Part shown: piece by piece, positions 44,806-54,280 of the stretch
How the letters are laid out: each line of letters starts with the position of its first letter
How positions within the stretch are numbered: position 1 is the stretch's first letter
Position numbers and translations under genes: made by a program
The notes under the pieces: model-generated
Told to the model about the DNA's origin: nothing
The model's input: only the letters and a program-made list of their open reading frames with translations
The model's database searches: none
Assembly (NCBI GenBank): GCA_965221625.1
Contig: OZ244903.1
Location: 2,170,001-2,234,000, forward strand
DNA: 64,000 bases
From: Bin127 sp965221625
Lineage (GTDB): Bacteria > Chloroflexota > Dehalococcoidia > Lucifugimonadales > Lucifugimonadaceae
Reading direction: 5' to 3'

Positions 44806-45667
44806 GCGTCACTCTCCCTTCGGAAACCGCAACTCGCACCCGACGGTTGATGTCCAGCTCGTCAAGCATATCCCGAGGAATCTGCACCGAGCCAGTTGAG
44901 TCGACTATCAAGAACTCCTCCGTGTCAGAAGCCTCGCCACCTACTCGTCGTTGGAACGAAATCCGACGCGTCGTCTCCGTACTGGTCTTGCCGTCTCGAA
45001 TGGTAATCGCTCTGCCGACGCTCGTCGCAACTGCGGGATCGTGGGTCACGATTACGATTGTCGTGCCCAGTTGTTGGTTAACTTCGTTGAATAGATCGAG
45101 AATTTCCTGCCCCGTCAGATCGTCCAACTCACCTGTCGGTTCATCGGCGAGGAGCAACGGTGGTTGATTGGCCAGGCTGACGGCAATCGCTACTCTTTGC
45201 TGCTCGCCACCGGAGAGTTGCTCAGGGCGGTGCTCTACGCGATGTCCCAAGCCGACAATCTCAAGCAACTCACGTGAACGCTCGCGCCGTTCCGACTGCG
45301 GGACACCGGTAAGTACCATCGGCAACTCGACGTTTTCAGCTGAAGTCAGATACGGGAATAGGTTCCTTGAAGTCTCTTGCCAAATGAAACCAACCTCGTG
45401 TCGGCGGTAATCGACGATCTCGCGATTGGTCATCTGCAGCAGGTCGTACTCGCCGACACGCGCAGTACCCGCCGACGGTGTGTCGTATCCTGCGAGGATG
45501 TTCAACAAGGTCGACTTGCCAGAACCCGACGCACCGACAATTGCGATGATCTCATGGTTGTACACAACCAGTTCGAGACCGCGCAAGGCGACGACTTCCA
45601 AACCAGCAGCCTTGTAGATCTTGTACAGGCCGCTGCAAACTATGTATTGCTCTCCGCCGAACGTCAT
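44789..45667 (-). CDS. LolD/MacB-type ABC ATPase with AbrB-like C-terminal extension
   Basis: A 292-residue ATPase. Residues 1-230 are a LolD-type domain: Walker A VGASGSGKST, signature LSGGEQQRVAIAVS, Walker B LLLADEPTGELD, H-loop VTHDPAVAT. The last about 45 residues (from EEFLIVDSTGSVQIPRDM to RVTLES) resemble the swapped-hairpin SpoVT/AbrB/MazE fold, normally a DNA-binding dimer module but also used for dimerisation. The partner ATPase lacks it. It follows the second permease by 51 bp. Confidence 0.88.
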   Translation of the reverse strand: MTFGGEQYIVCSGLYKIYKAAGLEVVALRGLELVVYNHEIIAIVGASGSGKSTLLNILAGYDTPSAGTARVGEYDLLQMTNREIVDYRRHEVGFIWQETSRNLFPYLTSAENVELPMVLTGVPQSERRERSRELLEIVGLGHRVEHRPEQLSGGEQQRVAIAVSLANQPPLLLADEPTGELDDLTGQEILDLFNEVNQQLGTTIVIVTHDPAVATSVGRAITIRDGKTSTETTRRISFQRRVGGEASDTEEFLIVDSTGSVQIPRDMLDELDINRRVRVAVSEGRVTLESGE

Positions 45668-45718
45668 TGCGCGCTAACTCCTGATTGCCATTTTCTCAGA
45701 CGGACATAACGGGAAGGT

Positions 45719-48700
45719 CTATGCCTCACCCATCCGCATGACCCGGTGAATCGCCATGTTGTACACCGAGACTAGGCTAATGGTGATCACAACTACGAAC
45801 ACCAACGCCAACAGTCCGAAAGTTGTGGCGAAACCGGTCCAGTAGATCTCCAACGTCATCGGTGGAACCACCGACGCGTCTTGTCCTGACCTCGCAAGAT
45901 AGGGGATGATTGTGTCACCTAACCGCGTACCCATGAAGACGCCGATCGCGACAGCCACACCGACCACGATTATCTGCTCCAACAGCACCAGGAACAGCAG
46001 TTGACGCATCGATAGACCAATCGTCCGCAACAGTGCGAACTCCGCCAAACGACGGCGAAAAGCCACCCGCGTGTGGACCACGAACCCGACCGCACTCACG
46101 ATCAACACCGTTACGAATGCTACTCCCAACAGCGCACGCCATCCCTCTGACACCAACGGATCAACGCTGACGCCCGCGAGCAGATTCAACCTGTCATTAA
46201 CCGGCCCGGTGCGCACCCTCAGCAACTCGAGATTGCGTTGAACTGTAGATGTCGCCGAGTAGCGAATCGCTGAATCTCCGGCTTCATCCTTCATCGTCTC
46301 CAGCTGCTCAATCGACGGGACACCAGCTTCCGTCTTCAGCCACAGCTCGTTTGGCAGCCGCTCACCAGTGTGTCGACGAGCATTCACCAAGTTGTGTGCC
46401 GCATCATAGTCCATAATGACGAAACTGCTGGCGTCCGGGTTCAACGTCGGGAAGTAGTCAATAGTATCGACAACCCGCAACGTCGTTCGTTCATTGTCGA
46501 TGCTGACGTTTAGTGCGTCACCCACCTTCGCGCCAAGTTGCTCAAGCAGCGATTCGCTCGCCAAAACCGGGATATCCTCAATCTCACTTCCCGTCGCAAT
46601 GCCACGAAACTCGTTTAGCAGTCCAGACGTCCAGCGAAGACGCATGATGCCAGGGTTCTCAGCTTCTTCCGGTGGCAACGGCGAAGGATCGAATGTGTCA
46701 GCGAACGACTCTTGAGTCGGACGCAACTGCGACCATCGATAGTCTCCGGAACCATCGAACATCTCAAGCCGGTACATCTTGGTGCCATCATTGCTAATCG
46801 CCGAGATGTCGTCAATGTCTAGAGCCCCGCTCCTGAGTCCGCCATCGAAAGTCGTTACCCCGATTGAGTGCAACTTCACCGGCCCGATCGGCAACAGGAC
46901 ACGTTCACGTCCGAAGGGTGCCGGATGAATCGAGGTTCCGAGTCGGCACCATGACGGCAACGGAAACTCGTCATTCTCAGGATCTTCGAACTGCAAAGGG
47001 CATGGGAAGCGGTTCGCGTGATTCGACTCTGGGAGCAACACGCCTAGATCCACCGAATAGAAGCGGTCGTTGACATCACTCATTCGGGCGACCAACCGCA
47101 CCTCGGGCATGGGGAACAGAGGTTTGACACGCGCAGTGATATACCGGGCATCATCAGGGAGTTGCACGCCTTTGTCGGACTCGAAGGCGATCGGCTTGAA
47201 CGTCGATTCGTAATCCGAACCATCGAAATCATTGCGACGCCAAGCCACTTTACCGACCTTTTCGGGATCGAATGCCAGCACCGAAAACTGGTCGAAGTTG
47301 AATCCTGCCGTTATCGAACCACGGAGGCGGTAGATCTCCACGGCATCGGTAATGCCGCGCACGTCTCGCATGTCTTCGCCGATATTGAACGAGCGTCCAC
47401 CACCGCGCGGCGATATGCTAGGCACACGAATGTCTGAGCCAGTGTCGTAGAGCACCTGATCGCGTGCGCTTCTTTCAAGCGTCGCAGCGAAGCTAGCTGC
47501 AAATACTCCTAAACCGGCGGTGAGAATCAGTAGCAAGGAGACGCGCGAGTAGTGCGCTGGATTGCGGGCCATCTGCCAGATACCGAGGACGATCGCTGGA
47601 GATATAACCTTCGAAGCCAATCCCGTCGTCATCAACCGACCCAATAAATCCATGGCAACCGGGAACAACCGCAACAACACGATGCCGGCGGCTACCAGGA
47701 ACAATGCAGGAACCGCTAGTATCACCTGATTGACCGTGTTTTCGCCGAACACGTTCGATGCTACGAACGAACCCTGCCTCGTGAGTTGCCAGAAGAGGAA
47801 CAGGACCACTCCGAGGAATCCGAGGTCGAGATAGTATCGCTGCACGAATGCCAACCTCGCCGGACGTCCGCGACCGGTTCTCTCAGCCAAAACTCCTTGT
47901 CGCGTGACGCGCATCGCCGGGATAAACAAGGCGAGCGATATCATCACCGCGCCGATGCCAGCCATGACGTAAACGTTACGCGTCAGGTTGACGGGCAGAG
48001 CTTCTCCCGCGTTCAGGTCCCCGAAGAACGGCAAAATCCCGATTAGCGACACACCGCCTAGCGCGAGGAACGGCCCGAACACCACCGCGAATGAAGCCAA
48101 AATGAGAGTCTCAACGCCAAACATCAACAGCAATTGCCGCGACGTCGTACCGCGACTGCGCAACAATGCAACGTCGGCCGATTGAGCTTCAATGAGGAGA
48201 CCGGCCAACGTCGCAGTGTAGTACACCACGACGAGCACGATCAGGATCAGAACAATAAACATCGGAAGTCGATTGAAGAACAGTTCGACTTCAAACCGGA
48301 GCAGCGTTTTGTCGAGCTCGGTGTCCAATACGAACCCGTCAACGAGCGATCGCAATTCGTTCTCAGTTAACGCCAGCGTACTGCGAATCAACTGCGTGTC
48401 GGTCGCGTGAATCGTCGCCGGTTCGACATCCAGGAACCACGCATACTCGGCACCCATGTTCGGGAAGTGCACGCCGAGTTGCTCAAGGACCGTCTGTTGC
48501 GGCAACACGAACTGAGCGAACTCCAGAGTGCTGCTACGGGATCCAAATGCTTGATCAAAAATCCGCCACTCAGCGGCTTCGGGGTTGCGTCTGCGGAATA
48601 TCCCACTCAGTCGGATGTTGACGTTCAGATTCGCCTCGTCCCAGTGTGGGCGCGCCGGAACAATTTCTCCCAACTCCAACCCGAATCGCTCCACTGCTTC

Positions 48701-49267
48701 TTCGTTCAGCAATCCTTCGAGAGTCAATTCAGATCCTGCCGGCGGTTGCGCGTTCGCGTCCGGAAAGCGTCCCGCAATGATCTCAATGCTCTCGGTTTCG
48801 TTGGGGACAGTGAGGCATTGCACTCGCCTGCAATCGCACTCGATCAGTTGTGTTTCAGTTTCTTCATCGAACGCGTCCGGTTCCGCTACCGTCGGCCGGC
48901 ACGGACACTCGCCCAACGGGACGAGCTCTGGCGGTTCATCGACGAAAAAGGTCCAGCTCCGCATCGCTCGTTCGTGCTTTGAGGTGAACTTCCCGACTCG
49001 GTTGAGCAGCAATGACTCCATCGTCGACGTCAATGTAGCGTGGGTTTCGACGTTCACTGGAGTCTGGTCAGCCTCAACCAGTATGTCCAAATCTGACGGA
49101 ATTTCGTCCGCAAGCTCCTTCTGCAGGGCGATGTCGCGGAGCGACTCGAAGTAGACGACGGTGGCCGCCATGATGGTGCCCGCGAGTACCGAACCGATGA
49201 TGACCGCCGATAGCAATCGCCAGTTGGCGATCGTCCGTTTCAGCATCAGTTGAACGTTGCTCTGCAT
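45719..49267 (-). CDS. FtsX-like ABC permease, large (second)
   Basis: About 1,180 residues. One membrane segment lies near the N-terminus, then a large extracellular region with a Cys cluster (GECPCRPT, IECDCRRVQC), an FtsX core of several membrane segments around 340-560 containing ALLRSRGTTSRQLLLM, a second large extracellular region, and a C-terminal FtsX core with FALLRTIGLSMRQLLFLV. This duplicated layout is typical of large MacB/LolE-like permeases in monoderm bacteria. ATG 49267 is chosen for the AGG upstream; a GTG seven codons earlier overlaps the first permease. The substrate is unknown, possibly lipids, lipoproteins or peptides. Confidence 0.88.
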   Translation of the reverse strand: MQSNVQLMLKRTIANWRLLSAVIIGSVLAGTIMAATVVYFESLRDIALQKELADEIPSDLDILVEADQTPVNVETHATLTSTMESLLLNRVGKFTSKHERAMRSWTFFVDEPPELVPLGECPCRPTVAEPDAFDEETETQLIECDCRRVQCLTVPNETESIEIIAGRFPDANAQPPAGSELTLEGLLNEEAVERFGLELGEIVPARPHWDEANLNVNIRLSGIFRRRNPEAAEWRIFDQAFGSRSSTLEFAQFVLPQQTVLEQLGVHFPNMGAEYAWFLDVEPATIHATDTQLIRSTLALTENELRSLVDGFVLDTELDKTLLRFEVELFFNRLPMFIVLILIVLVVVYYTATLAGLLIEAQSADVALLRSRGTTSRQLLLMFGVETLILASFAVVFGPFLALGGVSLIGILPFFGDLNAGEALPVNLTRNVYVMAGIGAVMISLALFIPAMRVTRQGVLAERTGRGRPARLAFVQRYYLDLGFLGVVLFLFWQLTRQGSFVASNVFGENTVNQVILAVPALFLVAAGIVLLRLFPVAMDLLGRLMTTGLASKVISPAIVLGIWQMARNPAHYSRVSLLLILTAGLGVFAASFAATLERSARDQVLYDTGSDIRVPSISPRGGGRSFNIGEDMRDVRGITDAVEIYRLRGSITAGFNFDQFSVLAFDPEKVGKVAWRRNDFDGSDYESTFKPIAFESDKGVQLPDDARYITARVKPLFPMPEVRLVARMSDVNDRFYSVDLGVLLPESNHANRFPCPLQFEDPENDEFPLPSWCRLGTSIHPAPFGRERVLLPIGPVKLHSIGVTTFDGGLRSGALDIDDISAISNDGTKMYRLEMFDGSGDYRWSQLRPTQESFADTFDPSPLPPEEAENPGIMRLRWTSGLLNEFRGIATGSEIEDIPVLASESLLEQLGAKVGDALNVSIDNERTTLRVVDTIDYFPTLNPDASSFVIMDYDAAHNLVNARRHTGERLPNELWLKTEAGVPSIEQLETMKDEAGDSAIRYSATSTVQRNLELLRVRTGPVNDRLNLLAGVSVDPLVSEGWRALLGVAFVTVLIVSAVGFVVHTRVAFRRRLAEFALLRTIGLSMRQLLFLVLLEQIIVVGVAVAIGVFMGTRLGDTIIPYLARSGQDASVVPPMTLEIYWTGFATTFGLLALVFVVVITISLVSVYNMAIHRVMRMGEA

Positions 49268-49274
49268 CTCAGGC

Positions 49275-52200
49275 CTAACCAGCCCCACGCGTCAACTCGT
49301 GGATCGGCAATCTTCGGTATTGGCGCATGACCCCCACCGCCGACAACCCGGTCGCCAACACGATTACCGACGCCAACAAACCAACAGGCAACCAATTCGT
49401 CTGCATCACGAAAGGCGGCAACAATTCGCCACCAGTCTGGGTAAACGTCATGCTGCTAACCGCCAATCGGCTGACATACCATCCGCTGGCAATCCCGATA
49501 CCGATGCCGAGGACGGATACCAGTACATGCTCAATCAACACCAATCGCCCGAATGACGTCATCTTCATTCCCATGCTCGAGAGCAACGCCGATTCTCGGC
49601 GGGTGCGGAAGGCGTGCGCTGCCAGGTAGGTCAGATATCCGAAGATTGCAGCGATGCCAGCCATGCCTATCGACACAATGCTCATCCCTCGCCATCCGGC
49701 GACTACCAACGGATCAACCGTCGACTTTTCGAGCAGGCTTGCGCGATCTGTGTAGGAGGAAAAACCAAGTATCTTCCGTATCTCGACAATCACTTCCTCA
49801 GATGATTCGGAATCGATATCGACGAATAACTCGTTTGCTTCCTGCGACGAAAGACCTCGCAACTCCAAGAAGTCCAACGTGGAGTTGATGTTCGAAACTA
49901 GGAATGGAGCGCGACCTGGATCAAGCGTGGGGAAGTATGTAGCTTGATCGACAATCTCGACTGGCAGGTATCCGCCGTTGATTTGCACGATGAACTGCGA
50001 ACCGATCGCTGTGTTCGTCTCGTACATGAATGCGTCGCTCGCGATCACCGGTAATGGCTCACCCGTCGCCGTTCGATATAGTCCCCTAACACCTTGGTCG
50101 TTACCGCGGTCCATCGAAACCCTCGCAACCGCGTCGCCAGCGTCTCCTGGCACACCAATCTCCAACCCTGGAGGCTCGGCATCAATGCCGAATATCACGT
50201 CCAGTCCGTTCGACGTGGGCATGCCGGTCCACTCGCCAAGTTGGTCGAAATCCACGAGCAACACGCGTTGACCGTCGCCCGTTTCGGCATACACGTCGTC
50301 AAAGTACACCGTCGAAGGATCTGCACCGTCTGGCCCGGCTTGCATGAAGGTCTGTACCGAGACGAGTTGTGCGGGTCCGGCGAATATGCTCGACAACTCA
50401 GCGACCTGATGACGCCAGTCTCCCTCAATCTGACCCAACGTTATCGTCCGTGTTCTTCCCCGACCGTCTTTGACGACCAACCACAGGAAGAGGTTTTCGA
50501 TTCGGGGTTCCGACTTCGCCCACGCTCCCAGTTTCGTCGTGTTGGGCGGCAAGATAATCGGCTCAGGCTTCACCTCAACTTCTATCTTCGACGTGAGCTC
50601 TTCGATGCTTGTCGGAGAAAAATCATCGCGGTACCACGCTGTTGACGCGAAGGCACCCGAGTCTACCGCAAGCAAATTGAACGGGAATCCGAGCGAAGTA
50701 GTACCGTATCGCCCGGTGGCCCTAAACGCCGGAGTCGCGTTAACCACGCCGGCGATTTCCCGGGTTTGTTCGACCATCTCGTTCGTAGGTGCAGTTCGCG
50801 GCGTGAATCGCAAGTCGGATCCCGACTCGTAAAGTATCTGCTCCTCGGTACTCCGCGCCAGCGTCGATCCGAGCGTCCCTGAAACCACACCCAATCCCGA
50901 AACCAAGACCAACAGCAACATCGGCCACACGTACCAATACGGACTGCGTCGCAGTCGCCAAAGTCCCAACGTCAGGTCAGCAGAGCCGAAACGCGTGCCG
51001 ACGAAAGCTACGATCTGCGCCAATATCGGGAACAACCGCATGAACAGCAATGCCACGACGAACATGAAGATTGCAGGCGCGAACAGCAATGTCACATCTG
51101 CGGATCTTTCTCCTTCGCGTGTGGCCGCGATGATCGATCCGCGCGTCGTCAACTCCCACCACACCAAACCGCCAATGGCCAACAGAATGACGTCTAGGTA
51201 ATACCGCTGGAACAACGGCGCGCGTTCTGGGCGTGCTTCAGACTGATACTGATCGACGATCCCGCGCCGCGAACCCAACAATGCAGGGAGGATCAGAATC
51301 AGGAACACCATCACCCCCGCCAACACCGACCAAACCCAGGCTTGCCAAGCAAACTCCACCGGCAACAATAACGTCTTAGACACCGTCTGGTACGCCGGCA
51401 ACAATCCCAACGCGGACACCAGAGCCAATCCGACAACCGGTCCAATCAAGGCCGGTACTCCTGCGATGATCAGCGACTCTATGGCGTAAGTTCGGATGAC
51501 TTGCAGCACCGCGATTCCGCGACTCCGCAACATCGAAGTCTCCCCGGCGCGGCGTCGCGCGATTATCCCGGCTACCATGAACAGGTAGTACGCGATTGAC
51601 GTGATGGCGAGTGCGGCGAGCAACAACATCGGTATGCGAGCGAACAACATCCGCCGTTGCAACGATTGCAACCGAGGCTCAAGTATTGTCAGCACGTCAC
51701 CACGGATTATCTCGATACCTATTCGATCTTCGAAACCGACCAAGCGATGCAACGACTCGTTGAGCGAAATCCCTTTGAAATAGTCGCTGTCAACGAAGAG
51801 ATTCCAGTTAAACGTCGCGGGTAATCCCGCATTCGCCTCTGCGACCGGACCCAACATCACCGATTGATCGACGAGTAGAACAATCGGGAAAGCACGTCCC
51901 TCAACTGACGGTTCCGGTCGAAATACTGGATCCGACAGTCCTACCCAGAAATCGTCTTGCGGGTCAACGATGGTGAAAATCCCGGTTACCCGCGCCTTCG
52001 CCAATCCGATGCCGCGCACCTCCGGTATCGTGTCGATGACGTCTCCTAGGCGAATATCGAAGTTCGAAGCGCGATCCCATATCATGCTCGCTTCGAATAC
52101 CGGCGTTCCGTCCACATATTCGACTTTGTTCGAAGGCGGCACGCCAACCAGATAGACGATGTGGTCGTCAACGTCCGTTACCGACTGGAACGCCGCGCGT

Positions 52201-52574
52201 GACGCCTCGTTGTGACGAGGCATCGGCTCTCCTTCGAAACCCCAATACGCGCGTCGAGTCTTGATCAATCCCGCTCGACCCACGACGGCGTCGCCCAAGA
52301 ATTCGGCGGCAGCACCTTCAATCGCCGCCTCAGCTTCCGCTAACTTGCCGGCCTCCAGCGGGATCCAAGACGAACTGACTTGCAGATGGCGATAGATGCT
52401 GCTGGTCGCATCGATCGTGTCTTCAACCCCCGCACGCTCCAACGTCCGCAGATATACGGGAGCACCGCCGACGACCGTGGCGGTGATTAGCGAACCGACG
52501 AACGCGCCTATCAGCAGGCCGGCTTCGCCCGAAACCCGCCGCAGCGTGTACTTGAAAAAGTTCAGTTCACTCAA
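49275..52574 (-). CDS. FtsX-like ABC permease, large (first)
   Basis: A 1,099-residue permease with the same plan as its neighbour: membrane segment at about 17-40, extracellular region to about 308, FtsX core beginning at ARIPMLLLAALAITSIAYY with ETSMLRSRGIAVLQVI, second extracellular region, and C-terminal core with ALLSSMGMKMTSFGRLVLIE. The two permeases are clearly related but diverged, so the complex is probably a heterodimer energised by the two ATPases downstream. The TTG start has no well-spaced ribosome site. It is the first gene of the operon. Confidence 0.88.
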   Translation of the reverse strand: MSELNFFKYTLRRVSGEAGLLIGAFVGSLITATVVGGAPVYLRTLERAGVEDTIDATSSIYRHLQVSSSWIPLEAGKLAEAEAAIEGAAAEFLGDAVVGRAGLIKTRRAYWGFEGEPMPRHNEASRAAFQSVTDVDDHIVYLVGVPPSNKVEYVDGTPVFEASMIWDRASNFDIRLGDVIDTIPEVRGIGLAKARVTGIFTIVDPQDDFWVGLSDPVFRPEPSVEGRAFPIVLLVDQSVMLGPVAEANAGLPATFNWNLFVDSDYFKGISLNESLHRLVGFEDRIGIEIIRGDVLTILEPRLQSLQRRMLFARIPMLLLAALAITSIAYYLFMVAGIIARRRAGETSMLRSRGIAVLQVIRTYAIESLIIAGVPALIGPVVGLALVSALGLLPAYQTVSKTLLLPVEFAWQAWVWSVLAGVMVFLILILPALLGSRRGIVDQYQSEARPERAPLFQRYYLDVILLAIGGLVWWELTTRGSIIAATREGERSADVTLLFAPAIFMFVVALLFMRLFPILAQIVAFVGTRFGSADLTLGLWRLRRSPYWYVWPMLLLVLVSGLGVVSGTLGSTLARSTEEQILYESGSDLRFTPRTAPTNEMVEQTREIAGVVNATPAFRATGRYGTTSLGFPFNLLAVDSGAFASTAWYRDDFSPTSIEELTSKIEVEVKPEPIILPPNTTKLGAWAKSEPRIENLFLWLVVKDGRGRTRTITLGQIEGDWRHQVAELSSIFAGPAQLVSVQTFMQAGPDGADPSTVYFDDVYAETGDGQRVLLVDFDQLGEWTGMPTSNGLDVIFGIDAEPPGLEIGVPGDAGDAVARVSMDRGNDQGVRGLYRTATGEPLPVIASDAFMYETNTAIGSQFIVQINGGYLPVEIVDQATYFPTLDPGRAPFLVSNINSTLDFLELRGLSSQEANELFVDIDSESSEEVIVEIRKILGFSSYTDRASLLEKSTVDPLVVAGWRGMSIVSIGMAGIAAIFGYLTYLAAHAFRTRRESALLSSMGMKMTSFGRLVLIEHVLVSVLGIGIGIASGWYVSRLAVSSMTFTQTGGELLPPFVMQTNWLPVGLLASVIVLATGLSAVGVMRQYRRLPIHELTRGAG

Positions 52575-52605
52575 CCTCTAACGAAACCATCGGTCATCAC
52601 CTCAC

Positions 52606-52622
52606 GTCGTCGGTTCGACGAC
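52606..52622 (-). promoter_or_regulatory. Hairpin in the leader of the FtsX permease operon
   Basis: GTCGTCG (52606-52612) and CGACGAC (52616-52622) make a 7-bp stem with a 3-nt loop, 32 bp before the first permease start. In the remaining 210 bp to the nuclease gene I see no gene. A TAAAAT -10 on the minus strand (52679-52684) has TTGACT only 14 bp away, too close to be a good promoter. Confidence 0.35.
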
Positions 52623-52834
52623 ACTCATCAATCCGACGCGCACCTCCGATGAAAGGAGCGCGCCGAATGCAAATCTACATTTTATCTGTGCGACCCTTAG
52701 TCAACCGTTGGTTACATACGCCTGAAATGCCACACCGGATTGAATGCAATGTGGCGTCCGGCGTAAGAATCGCCGAAGCTGATTGGGGCACTACATACGG
52801 AAACAACCGGGTAGGGAAGTGCGTTCGTCGCTAG

Positions 52835-54025
52835 TCACCCGCGAGACACTTCACCCGCCTCGGTGTCCTCGTTCTCGTTTCCCCAATCGTTCACTCGGGG
52901 AGTTATTTCGCGGATCAGTTCCCGCATCGCTTCGGCGATGCGTTGGGCAGTGTCACCATCGAACTTGACGTTTTCAAACCGTACGCCAACGCCGTTGGGA
53001 AGCAACTGCGCGTCGCTCGGAATGGAAAGCGTTGGGATTCTTTCTTCATATCCGGGAACATCGTGAACAAACTTCACCTCGGCGTGCCAAGGCGAATCTC
53101 CATCGTCGCGAACAAGATCGATGCTGTAGTACGTGCTCCAGTTGCCCCAAGGATCGTCCCTGTACCAGAAATGGAAATAGCGGAGGTTTCCGTTCTTTAA
53201 CTGCCCGGCCCACATCCCGTGCCGATCCGGTTTGTGTTGGTTGTCCAATCCGTCAAGGATCAACGGACGCACGCATTTGGTTAGGAACTTAGTCACGTCG
53301 TCTTTCCGATTTTGGTCAAACGTCGCGCGTACTTTGGCCGCGAAATCACTTGTGTCACCACCGCGCCGACTCGCCTCGCGAATACCGATTCCAACCATGT
53401 AACTCTCTGCGCCTGGTACGGGGATGATCGTGTTGGCTTGCACATAAAGGGCATCGGTTGAGGTATCGCGGTATGGCGTGAGGGTGATGCAAGTGATCAA
53501 GTTTTCCGAAATAGAGTTTTCGTTTAGCCAAAGCACCGCAGAGGTTACCTCGGGAGCAAACCGGTGGCTCGCCAATATGATGCGTTGCTTCCGGTTTAGT
53601 GCCCCGAGGTCGTCGCCTCCAATGTGCTGCACCAACTGGTCGCGCGCATCGTCCTCAGATGCGTCAGCATGTTTCGCCAACATCTCGACAATGTCCGCAG
53701 CGGTTGCGACATGCAAGTAACTCGCGTACTTCACCGCCTGCCAATGAGCATCAGCACCGGTGTCGTCACGCTTCAACTCGATGATCACCAGAGTGCCCTC
53801 AGTGTCCACCGCCAAAAGGTCCAACCGTTCATTGGTTCGGTCGAAACCGCTGAACTCCTTGCTGACCACCAGGAGGTCGTCGCCCAAAATCGACGGATTC
53901 TTCGCCACCCACTCTTGTATGTCGCACCGTTCCTTCAATCCCAAGACTGTGAAGTCAACCTCGTCAACTTGTGCAGAGCCTTTGCTTTGCGGATCTACGC
54001 GAAATAGTGTTGGTTCGTTGCTCAT
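52835..54025 (-). CDS. NucS/EndoMS-related PD-(D/E)xK nuclease
   Basis: A 396-residue protein. Residues about 30-120 form a PD-(D/E)xK nuclease core of the DUF91/NucS kind: QEWVAKNPSIL helix, Asp69 in ERLDLLAVD, Glu83 and Lys85 in VIIELKRD, then Gln96-x3-Tyr100 in WQAVKYASYL, a motif shared with RecB-like nucleases. The remaining 270 residues match nothing I know and include a Trp/Tyr-rich stretch (YFHFWYRDDPWGNWSTYYS). True NucS is about 220-250 residues, so this is a longer relative. The role could be repair of mismatched or damaged DNA, or defence; it stands alone. The ATG has AGAGG upstream. Confidence 0.75.
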   Translation of the reverse strand: MSNEPTLFRVDPQSKGSAQVDEVDFTVLGLKERCDIQEWVAKNPSILGDDLLVVSKEFSGFDRTNERLDLLAVDTEGTLVIIELKRDDTGADAHWQAVKYASYLHVATAADIVEMLAKHADASEDDARDQLVQHIGGDDLGALNRKQRIILASHRFAPEVTSAVLWLNENSISENLITCITLTPYRDTSTDALYVQANTIIPVPGAESYMVGIGIREASRRGGDTSDFAAKVRATFDQNRKDDVTKFLTKCVRPLILDGLDNQHKPDRHGMWAGQLKNGNLRYFHFWYRDDPWGNWSTYYSIDLVRDDGDSPWHAEVKFVHDVPGYEERIPTLSIPSDAQLLPNGVGVRFENVKFDGDTAQRIAEAMRELIREITPRVNDWGNENEDTEAGEVSRG

Positions 54026-54228
54026 GATCTACCTCTGATCCGAGTGCGTGCCTGTGCGCTCGGACCGCGTCTGCAATCGCCTTTGCGGGACTTCCTCGCG
54101 CGGTTTCACTAGATTAGCAAACAACCTTAGATCTCGTTCGTTCCGATTGCCCCTAGACGATTCCTCAACAGTTCGCAACTAGCATCTCGACGAGGTCCCG
54201 TAAAGGATGCCACTCGTGCCCAAACCCA

Positions 54229-54234
54229 TATAAT
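54229..54234 (+). promoter_or_regulatory. Candidate -10 box for the HtrA-like gene
   Basis: A perfect TATAAT lies 46 bp before the proposed CTG start. The start of transcription would be near 54241, leaving about 40 nt of leader that includes GGTGGAGG. The -35 region is weak. Confidence 0.5.
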
Positions 54235-54280
54235 CAAACTCAAGCTTCTCTCATCGTCGACAAACCGGTGGAGGCGTCAC

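Noticed and set aside
52649..52834. Small plus-strand open frame between the permease operon and the nuclease gene, with GAAAGGAG before an internal ATG
   Set aside because: About 55 residues with no hydrophobic segment, motif or promoter, and it runs into the 3' end of the convergent nuclease gene. A small protein cannot be excluded but nothing supports it.
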